From: Colwellia demingiae
GTDB taxonomy: Bacteria; Pseudomonadota; Gammaproteobacteria; Enterobacterales; Alteromonadaceae
NCBI RefSeq assembly: GCF_007954275.1
Contig: NZ_VOLT01000001.1
Span: 62,001 to 126,000 of the forward strand
DNA length: 64,000 nt
Direction of reading: 5' to 3'
The translations under genes and the position numbers were made by a program. The notes under the pieces were generated by a model. That model searched no databases and was not told the DNA's origin. It saw only the letters and a program-made list of their open reading frames with translations. This document shows, piece by piece, positions 9,566 through 17,800 of the stretch. Within the stretch, counting starts at the first letter, position 1, and every line of letters starts with the position of its first letter.

Positions 9566-10009
9566 ATGAGTAATCCTCAATCAATAATAAACTTTAACAA
9601 GTTCATTGAATGGAAGCAGCAACGGGATGAGCTGTGTGACTGGGAAGACTATGTATTATCAAATAGATTAGGTTTAAATAAGAAAATGGTTGCCAGAGAA
9701 TGTGAATTTGATCGAAAGAGAATTACCGGAAATGGAAAGATATATGAAGTTTGGAAACAAATCGAAGAAGAACTTCTCCAAAAAGGAATATTAGAAGAAG
9801 ATAATAAAACCCCATCTCAAAAACTTAATAATGCCAATACTATAACTAAACAAGCTATTGAGAATCGCCGTTCTAAAGCTCAGCAAGAAAAAAACGCAAC
9901 CCTTGAACAAGAGCTTTATGACATAAAATCAGAGCTAATAGATGCTAATAAAAAGCTTGAAAAGCTGAAGATGTTAGAAGAATATATGATGAGAACAGGT
10001 AAGCTATAA
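9566..10009 (+). CDS. Second small coiled-coil protein of the recombinase operon (147 aa)
   Basis: This starts two bases after the preceding stop and its own stop overlaps the next ATG (TAATG), so it is firmly part of the operon. The N-terminal half (KFIEWKQQRDELCDWEDYVL and following) looks like a compact helical domain, with VARECEFDRKRITGN resembling a helix-turn-helix. The C-terminal half, residues about 90-145, is a long charged coiled coil. It resembles the 131-residue neighbour in layout though not clearly in sequence. No family recognised. A DNA-binding cofactor of the recombinases is a reasonable inference from position only. Confidence 0.7.
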   Translation: MSNPQSIINFNKFIEWKQQRDELCDWEDYVLSNRLGLNKKMVARECEFDRKRITGNGKIYEVWKQIEEELLQKGILEEDNKTPSQKLNNANTITKQAIENRRSKAQQEKNATLEQELYDIKSELIDANKKLEKLKMLEEYMMRTGKL

Positions 10010-12198
10010 TGCCAATATTCGAAGGTGAAATACAGGTCAGAAAAATAAGAAAACGGGGGGGGGCAGGAGGAATTATTTTTTCGTCGATTACTCTGGAGCC
10101 TACACCTAGACGATTTGTTATAAAGGCGAGTTATAAAGTCACTCGCTCACCAAAGCTTTTCAAAGAATTTCATATTTGGAAAGTGAAAGGAGAAATTTCA
10201 CAACAAGTCATAGAATGGAAAGATGGCACAAAGCATACTGAGCAAGTGATCATTCCAGAGACGCTTGATTTCGTTAAAGCAGCACACGAAAACCTTAAGA
10301 AACTGTTATCAGAGTCCCCGTCATTTAAAGGCATAAGTGAAATTAAGGCAGAAAAGTTAATCTCATTTTTTGGTGATGAACTGATCAGCATAGCTTTGAA
10401 CGGTAACATTGAACGATTATTACCTATCGTAGGTGAAAATGTTGCAAAACGATTAATCATCGGCCTTCAAGAATATGAAGAATTAGCAACTCTTCAACTA
10501 CTAGATAAACTCGGTGTACCTCCAAGAATTGGTGATTCCATTCTAAAAATATGGGGAATTGATGCATACCAACAAATTACTAAAAATCCTTATTTTCTAA
10601 CAGCATTTGAAGCAGACTTAAATCTTATTGATGCTTTTGCTTTGGATCGTCTTAAAAGAAAACCGACAGATCCTGATAGGTTAGCAGCATATGCAAAGTC
10701 TATATTATTTAATGCATTCAAAGGCGGAAATACTTGTATTAACACTTCAAAATGGCGATACCAATTAAAGAGGCTTTTAGGTAACGCTGAACAAACAGAA
10801 AAAGCAATACAGCACTCAATTGCACAAGGCGAAGTCGTTATATTAAATGATATGGTTCAAGTAAAAAGTATGAATATCATTGAATCCGGTATAGTTGATT
10901 TTACAAACCAACTAATAAATCGTACCTACCCGAAACCAACGCAACAAAAATCACAATATTATATTAAAAAATATGAATCGATTGCTGGTTTTCCTCTTAC
11001 ATATGAACAGAAGAATGCAGTAAAACTTTGCCTTGCGCATGGATTAACAATATTAACAGGAGGAGCTGGCTGTGGAAAAACAACAGTATTAGAAGCTATT
11101 TGTTTTACACTTGAAAACCTAAAACTAACATCTCAAATTATATTGATGGCCTTAGCAGGAAAAGCAGCTCAGCGCATAACCGAAACTACGGGCAGAGATG
11201 CGATGACAATCGCTGGGTTCTTGCATAATGTAAACGTTGATAACTTACCTGATGATGTTGTAATTATTATAGATGAAGCATCTATGGTTGATGTTCTTTC
11301 TCTTTATCAAGTTCTAAGAAAGCTCCCTAAGAAAGGACGCTTGATATTAACAGGTGATCAAGAACAACTTCCGCCAGTTGGCATAGGTTTGACCTTACAC
11401 ACACTAGTTAACCTAAGTATTCCACATTCGCATCTAAGTGAAAATAAACGCCAGTCAGAAAGCTCAGGAATTCCCTTAATTTCCACAGAAATGCGACTAT
11501 GGAGCGAACAATCAAGCTCAATTGCCTTTTCAAATTATAAAGACAAAGGTATTGGTGTAAGCTTTATAGATTCAAACAAAACCGATTTACAAACAAATGT
11601 TCTCAAAACTTACCAAGAATTAGGCGGCGACGGCAGCGATAATGAAGTTTTAATCCTATCCCCTGTTCGACATGCTAATGGTGGGACACAAAATTTAAAT
11701 GCTTTAATTCACGACAACTTTATAAGGGGTAAGAGGTTAACCTTTGAGCATGAAGAATTTGGGTGGGTAAACCACAGTCTATTAGGAAGAGCAGTTCGCA
11801 CTGGCGAATTAGTTTTGTATAAGCGAAATGATTACCAAAGAGATCTTAGAAATGGCTCCATTGGTAAAGTAATTGATAAGGATGAATTTAGTGACGGAAT
11901 TATTGTTAATTTTTCTGGCAATATCGTTACTCTTACTTCTTCTGACTTAAATGACCTTGAACATGCTTATGCAATGACAGTCCACAAAGCCCAAGGAAGT
12001 CAATTTACAAGGGTCATTGTGGTGGTGAGAGAAGGCCGAAACCTAGACCGACACCTTCTCTATACGGCAGTAACCAGAGCCATAGAACAAGTCGTATTTA
12101 TAGGCGATAAAGCAGATTTTTATAACGCTCTTTCACGATCTAATTCTTTAAAGCGCTTAACATTATTAAAATATTTATTTAAATCCAAAACTGATTAA
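10009..12198 (+). CDS. RecD2-like SF1B helicase with N-terminal HhH region (729 aa)
   Basis: A RecD2/TraA-type superfamily 1B helicase. Walker A is LTGGAGCGKTTVLEA near residue 350, Walker B IIDEASMVD near 420, the motif III-like LTGDQEQLPPVG near 448, and the C-terminal UvrD-like AMTVHKAQGSQFTR near 655. The N-terminal 200 residues contain repeated helix-hairpin-helix-like segments (for example around KAEKLISFFGDELI and LGVPPRIGDSILKIWG), as in stand-alone RecD2, and the length fits RecD2 (about 715-740). It is last in the six-gene recombinase operon, so it probably processes DNA during excision, transfer or establishment of the element rather than serving host repair. A G9 run at 10055-10063 near codon 17 could shift the frame. 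Confidence 0.85.
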   Translation: MPIFEGEIQVRKIRKRGGAGGIIFSSITLEPTPRRFVIKASYKVTRSPKLFKEFHIWKVKGEISQQVIEWKDGTKHTEQVIIPETLDFVKAAHENLKKLLSESPSFKGISEIKAEKLISFFGDELISIALNGNIERLLPIVGENVAKRLIIGLQEYEELATLQLLDKLGVPPRIGDSILKIWGIDAYQQITKNPYFLTAFEADLNLIDAFALDRLKRKPTDPDRLAAYAKSILFNAFKGGNTCINTSKWRYQLKRLLGNAEQTEKAIQHSIAQGEVVILNDMVQVKSMNIIESGIVDFTNQLINRTYPKPTQQKSQYYIKKYESIAGFPLTYEQKNAVKLCLAHGLTILTGGAGCGKTTVLEAICFTLENLKLTSQIILMALAGKAAQRITETTGRDAMTIAGFLHNVNVDNLPDDVVIIIDEASMVDVLSLYQVLRKLPKKGRLILTGDQEQLPPVGIGLTLHTLVNLSIPHSHLSENKRQSESSGIPLISTEMRLWSEQSSSIAFSNYKDKGIGVSFIDSNKTDLQTNVLKTYQELGGDGSDNEVLILSPVRHANGGTQNLNALIHDNFIRGKRLTFEHEEFGWVNHSLLGRAVRTGELVLYKRNDYQRDLRNGSIGKVIDKDEFSDGIIVNFSGNIVTLTSSDLNDLEHAYAMTVHKAQGSQFTRVIVVVREGRNLDRHLLYTAVTRAIEQVVFIGDKADFYNALSRSNSLKRLTLLKYLFKSKTD
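10055..10063 (+). repeat. G9 homopolymer near the start of the RecD2-like gene
   Basis: Nine consecutive G encode part of KRGGAGG at about residues 15-21. Length change here would frameshift almost the whole protein. It is the second long G run in the same operon. Confidence 0.8.
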
Positions 12199-12230
12199 TT
12201 TATTAGTAATTACCTAATCAACACGTTATG

Positions 12231-13013
12231 TCATGTCTTAACTAAAAAGGCGGCCTTTAGAGCTGCTAATGCGGTAAATATCAATGTAAGAAAAGAAAGC
12301 ATTGGTATATTAGTATTAATAAAATTATTTACAATGTTGGTAAATGAACCTCGCTGCTCCACATTAATCAATTTATTCAAGTTGAGTTTAACGTCAGGAA
12401 TTTCTTTACCAGCTTCATCGATATAGTAGCTAGTAAAAATAACATTTATGTTCAGCATTCCTATTCTTTCTGGCCGTATTGTCCAAGTCCAATAGTTTAT
12501 TGTTTTGTCTTTTAAAAGTTGAGTTTCTTCTTGTTTAGAGATTTTAAAATCTATTCCGTTTAACGTTGCTTTTACTTTTCGAGATAAATTTTTAACCTTT
12601 TTGCCTTCTTGACTTGAATTAATAGCTGCTTTTTCAAAAGCGTTAAACTCACTATCACTTAATACGAAATTTACTATCTGCGTCTCGTCAATAAACATAC
12701 TTTTCTGAAAACCTAAATAAGTCCACTTTTCAGACCATATTAAAGAAATATCAGAATTTGAACTGGCATTAAGTTCTTCCGCTACAATCGGAAAAATTGC
12801 GTACTTATATACATTAGTAATAGGCTTAAAAATACTTGAACTGATCTGCCGCATAACTTGTACATTATCGTTCTGTAAATATACTTTTTCTGCATAGTCT
12901 TCAAAAGACAACTTATTACTGACAGGATATATAAGGAACACTACCGTTAGCACATGTAAACCTAAGAAAATATATAAAAATTTAAACCTTGCCATTGATG
13001 CGACTTTTAGCAT
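12231..13013 (-). CDS. Unknown two-span membrane protein
   Basis: Not recognised. From the ATG at 13013 (preceded by AAGG about eight bases upstream) the product is 260 residues; a TTG at 13079 would add 22 poorly supported residues. It has one hydrophobic span near the N-terminus (FLYIFLGLHVLTVVFLIYPV) and one at the C-terminus (IPMLSFLTLIFTALAALKAA). About 200 residues lie between them, probably outside the cytoplasm. It is convergent with the RecD2-like gene, 32 bases apart, and lies downstream of the degraded gene and the Mokosh-like pair on the same strand. A membrane protein beside defence genes could be an effector, but nothing in its sequence shows that. Confidence 0.65.
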   Translation of the reverse strand: MLKVASMARFKFLYIFLGLHVLTVVFLIYPVSNKLSFEDYAEKVYLQNDNVQVMRQISSSIFKPITNVYKYAIFPIVAEELNASSNSDISLIWSEKWTYLGFQKSMFIDETQIVNFVLSDSEFNAFEKAAINSSQEGKKVKNLSRKVKATLNGIDFKISKQEETQLLKDKTINYWTWTIRPERIGMLNINVIFTSYYIDEAGKEIPDVKLNLNKLINVEQRGSFTNIVNNFINTNIPMLSFLTLIFTALAALKAAFLVKT

Positions 13014-13079
13014 TAGATACCTTATTATATTATTTGTTTTTATCAATAGATAAAAATCTATTGCATATGAGTTAAGCAA

Positions 13080-13369
13080 TTATTTAACACTAACTCTTCC
13101 CGCATAGTGCTCGATATACTTTTCAAACAATTGTAGATTAACGTCACACCTATCTAGAGTATAAAAGAACTCAAAAATGACTGTGCATATTCATGCATCC
13201 CATAAATTTTACTGATAATACCTAAATATTCATAATAAAAATGATGGCTTAAATAACTAGAAATATAAGGTGAAATACCTTCTACTCTAATGACTCCATT
13301 ATAAACAGGAGCTAATTGTCAAAATTTTGTGCTACCTTGTTCAAAATATATTAGTAAAGTATCATCCGA
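13080..13369 (-). pseudogene. Degraded protein-coding remnant
   Basis: Read on the minus strand this region gives a protein-like frame, SDDTLLIYFEQGSTKF, then an in-frame TGA (13319-13321). It continues QLAPVYNGVIRVEGISPY and onward for about 50 codons to a TAG near 13155. A shift of frame there continues as DRCDVNLQLFEKYIEHY and ends VSVK with a stop at 13080-13082. No start codon is present. The amino-acid composition looks genuinely coding, so this appears to be the C-terminal part of a decayed gene. I cannot name the family. Confidence 0.55.
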
Positions 13370-13404
13370 TTACTTGAATATTAAGATGAATGTCAAACTG
13401 CCTA

Positions 13405-13752
13405 CTACTTTGTTCTTTTTTTATCCATTCCTGAATCTTGCATCAAAATTGGACTAAGGTACTTATTCAAAATTTTATCTTTATCTTCAGTATGTTGTTT
13501 CTCAAAATAATGATTAAATTGTCCGTCTTGTGCTGCCCAACTTAATGCAGAGTCCGTGACATAAGAAACCATTTTTGGATCAAAACTAATATAACCAACA
13601 GGTAAAGAAAGGTTTCGGCTATCAGTTAGTTTATCATGATAAAGACAAGCAACCATGACATTGGGAATAAGTAACATCTCTGTGTTGTCACCGCCAAAAC
13701 TTGCTTTACAATCCACAATTCCAGCATTTACTTGTCCGTAAACTTTATCTAA
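13405..13752 (-). pseudogene. C-terminal part of the Mokosh MkoB-like protein, cut off by an in-frame stop
   Basis: This frame is the same reading frame as the gene immediately upstream, separated only by one TAA codon at 13755-13753. Reading resumes LDKVYGQVNAGIVDCKASFGG and runs to a stop at 13405, giving about 115 residues. A start at the internal GTG (13716) is possible but has no visible ribosome binding site. The segment contains CLYHDKL and PVGYISFD, loosely reminiscent of the second half of a phospholipase D-type domain; that similarity is weak. The simplest reading is one 491-residue gene split by a nonsense mutation. Confidence 0.6.
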
Positions 13753-14880
13753 TTAAAATGCTTCCGGCCTACTTTGGCAATTCATAACTAGAACAGTTTT
13801 AGAGGTGGATTTACGCTTATCAAATAGGCTTGTAATACTATCAATTAAATTTTCAAAGTTTGAAGTTCTTGCCCATGATTTTGAATTAGAGTTAGTAAAC
13901 CAAATGAGTCCTGAGCTTGAAGGTTTACTTTCATATGCTTCTTTAAGCCTTTCCATGATGGCATCAGAGTTGAATTTAGTATAGAAATTACCTACTAATA
14001 CTTGTGTTTCTGGACTTTGATGAATTGAGCTTGTTGCAAAGTGACTAATAAAAGCATTAACACCTAGTTGCTCATCTTGATCATTCCAATATTTCTGCAA
14101 AAAAGGATCTTTGGTAATATCTAAATATTCACAAAAGGATTTGGAATTATTGAGAGCTTGAGTATTCTGCTCTATAGAGTTATCCATTGTTGTAAACAGT
14201 TTTTTTTCTTCATCCCAGTCATCAATATCTGATGACTCATAACGCATCTTAATTTCTGTAGGCGAGCTTGAATCAATGTAATAGCTTACTTCTATTGGAA
14301 TTAAACTATCATACTTACTAGAAACGTGATTTATTTTATAAAGTTCTTGCCGCTCAGAGTATATATCTTCGCCCTTAACCACTTCCCTGTAATGTTGAAA
14401 ATCACTATCAAAGGCACCTTGAGCTTTTTCATTCAATAGTTTATAACTATCATCTGGTAAAGCCATGCTAACACCAAGAACATTTTGCCCTGTTCTTTTT
14501 AATGTATTAGGTAACACCTTGAATTCCTGAAGGTCAAAATTTACAGTTTCAGCTTTATCTACTACTTCAAAAAAACGAGGCAACATTCGTCCCTCAACAG
14601 CAACAAATTTTTCAGATGCATAATGAGTTAAAGATATATTTTCTTCGTCCCATTCAATAAGGCGTTCTTCTAACAAGTCATCAATCACTGCGCTAATTTC
14701 AGCATTACTAAAACCAAAATAATTCTGGATAGTTTCAACTGAACATCCCCCTAAGGAATATACTAGCCTTACAATAAATTCTTTTACCACCGGAAGCTGA
14801 CGCTTTTGACTGACAGCATAATCTATAAGAAAAGCCCTTGTTGGCAAACTGAAACAAATTTTGTTTATTTGTATTTCCAT
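13753..14880 (-). CDS. Mokosh type I MkoB-like partner protein, N-terminal 375 aa
   Basis: The start codon overlaps the stop of the large helicase gene by one base (TAATG), so the two are translationally coupled. Residues about 35-95 form a winged-helix-like domain (FIVRLVYSLGGCSVETIQ and following). Residues 96-375 are a mixed domain that runs into the C-terminal segment in the same frame past an in-frame TAA. Type I Mokosh systems pair a kinase/helicase protein MkoA with a PLD-family protein MkoB. The gene order and partner fit, but I cannot see a clean HxK motif, so the MkoB call rests mainly on context. Whether this truncated protein works is unknown. Confidence 0.5.
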   Translation of the reverse strand: MEIQINKICFSLPTRAFLIDYAVSQKRQLPVVKEFIVRLVYSLGGCSVETIQNYFGFSNAEISAVIDDLLEERLIEWDEENISLTHYASEKFVAVEGRMLPRFFEVVDKAETVNFDLQEFKVLPNTLKRTGQNVLGVSMALPDDSYKLLNEKAQGAFDSDFQHYREVVKGEDIYSERQELYKINHVSSKYDSLIPIEVSYYIDSSSPTEIKMRYESSDIDDWDEEKKLFTTMDNSIEQNTQALNNSKSFCEYLDITKDPFLQKYWNDQDEQLGVNAFISHFATSSIHQSPETQVLVGNFYTKFNSDAIMERLKEAYESKPSSSGLIWFTNSNSKSWARTSNFENLIDSITSLFDKRKSTSKTVLVMNCQSRPEAF

Positions 14881-17800
14881 TACAACTTCTCCACGCTAAC
14901 AGCATCAATTACACAACAATCATCATTATCTTCCGATGTTATATAACTATATACTCGACCAAAAGCAGACTCTTGATTTTGTCTACTCCACATTCTGTTG
15001 TCACCAACAACATATAGTCTTTCTTTCGCTCTGGATAAAGCAACATTAGCCCTATTTTCTGAAGATACATGCCCTTGTGAGAAATGCTTATTACTTCTGA
15101 CCAACGAAACAATCACGATTGAGTTTTCTTTACCTTGATAACTATCAACTGTATCAACTTTTATAATTCTTTTTTCAAGTAAAGTTCTAGCCCAGGCTAA
15201 AGTATTTATTTTCTTAATCAGGAGCCGACTCTGCTCACCATACATACATATAATTCCTATGGTTGGTTCTTCAGACTCCTTAAAGATTTGAGAGTTATTA
15301 TCTGCTTTCATCAATTGCGACAATAAAGAAATTACTACATCCGCCTCACCCGAATTTATAGCGCTATGTGTGTTTGCCCCCTTCCAATTAGGCCTTGACT
15401 CTTCCGCATTTTTTCCCTTACTGCTAGTATCTAACCAGGTTACAGTTTTACCTAATGATGCAGGAAGATCAGCATACTCAGGTTCTGGCTCACCTCTGCC
15501 TGTTTCTAACGCGTTATCATAAAAACAGTGAGATACTAAGTCACCAATAGTTGGTGCCATTCGATATTGCATCATCAGGGACTGTCCGACTACTTGACCA
15601 TAATCAGACAGAAAAGCACGCTCAAAATCACTTCGCTTAAACTCATCACTAGAAATAGAAGGTAAAATCCTCTTAGCAGCTTTAATATGCTCATCATCAA
15701 ATAACGGTGGTAACTGTTTATGGTCACCTACGAGTAATATTTTTCTGCCAACTTGCATTGCAATAGCTAATTCACTAGCTGGAGATCTGGCTGCTTCATC
15801 GATAACAACTAAATCATAAATGTTTTCCTGAATGCCGTATTGATACCTTCCGATTCCAACACATGTACCACAAACTAGCGTTCTAGTTTTAGCTAAAAAG
15901 TTCTGAAATTGGGCTTTGCTAGATGCCATAACACTTAGCCATTCATTTGATATGAATATAATATTTTTGAGCTTATCAATAAGTTCGGGGGAGTAAACTT
16001 CAAAATTCAGAGAAAGCTTCCCATACAATTTGTCCCTAATATCGCATAAAGCAACACCTTCGAAATCCATTTGGATATCAATAGTTCTATTGATAAAAGA
16101 ACTTAGTTGATCTTTTATCTTATTTACCCTTTGATTAAACTCCATATTTTCTAATAATTCAGAGTCTTTCGATTGAGAGATAAGACGATCAATTTTCTGT
16201 CCAAAAGACAGCTCATAATCAGTCACAATTTCAACAAACTCATGTTCTAAGCCAAGGTTATCAACTAAAGCACAAATTCGTTCTTTATATTCAGCTCTAA
16301 ATTTATCCCTATAATGCTCTTGTAAAGATTTTTCACCAACATCATCCAAATTCATAGATAAGTTTCTTTGATCACCAAGTCTGACAATATCGATTGATTT
16401 ATCAACTTTACCAAATAAACTGCGAACTTTTTCGGCAGCATTATTAACAGCCTCATGTGATTGGCTAACTAATAAAACCCTTTTAGCACCTTTTGATATG
16501 GTGTAATGGATAAATGAACCTATAAATGCAGTTTTTCCTGTACCTGGTGGGCCTTGTAATAAGGTAACAGGGCCATAGCGATATATATCTTTAAACGCCT
16601 TTCTTTGAAGTTCATTTAACTCAAATAAAATTTCCTTGTCTGCACCATATTCCGTGTATTCTTCCAACTCTTCATCTGAAGGTTCCATTTTTGAAACTGT
16701 TGGCTCAATAGATAATCCTGGTGAAAAATAATCGGTAATATTCGAAATTACGCCCCTGCCCATGACAAGGTTTGATACAGCCTTTTCCCGCTTAGCTAAA
16801 GAAGCAGCTGATAAACTTCCTTCCAAAACAATACTATCGCCAACACGCGGGGTGTTTCTCCCTTTAGGTCTATATAAGATGGTATCAGAGCCAAAATCCT
16901 CAATCCTACCAATCTCTCTTAACTCTCCTCTTAACTCAGTTTTCAGAGCAACATTTTCTTTGCTTAGATCAAAATCAAGTTTATTATTTTCACTTGTGTA
17001 GTTGAAAGTAAATCGACCTGTTTCAGTTCTTTTAGGCTCAGTTGTTACTTGAATTTTAGGGTTACTTTCATGCTCAGTTTCAACTAGCACTTTCCAAATT
17101 TCGCTAGCGGAACCTATCTTAGGTTTATCTGGTTTAGCTAGAGTTAGAATACTACGGGATGTTTCATTTTTAATTAATGGTACATTTTCTGATCTCTTGG
17201 TTAACTCATGAAAAACTGGGCTTTCTAGAACTGCATTTAGTAGCTTTATATTATTATCGTATGAAGAGTTAGCTAGCGATATATCCCCTTTAATTTCAAT
17301 ATCAGAATCCCTTTTATTCCACATAAATTGATCATGTCTAATTTCCTTTATATACGCAGTTACAACAAATTTATTTTCTGGATTGACCAACAAATCTACT
17401 TGATTTTTAGTTCCTGATAAAATTATTCTTACTAAATCTTTATTCTTCCCTGCATTAAGTTTAATTAGCACATAAAACACACCATCATCAGATACAAAAT
17501 TTGAGGTAATTGAAGAGAAGTTCTTATGGTTTATTTCAAATTTTTCAATTTCTTTAGGAGGAGGAGGATTCAGGATAGCATCATATTCATCATGAAGTTT
17601 CTCAACATCTGCTACTGATATTTCAGGTTGTTCCATTAATAATTTAGTGTGGTTAATAAGGTGAATCAGACCAAATTTATTCGCCAGTTCATTAACAAGT
17701 TTAATGGTTGCAAACCTATCAATTGCATTTATAGAGATGTTTTCAAAATTATCCGGAACATATGATGGTGTGTATCTTGACTCGGATGTATGATTATATT

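Noticed and set aside
13300..13760. A separate small gene from GTG 13716
   Set aside because: The frame is continuous with the gene upstream apart from one TAA, and the GTG lacks a ribosome binding site; a split gene is simpler.
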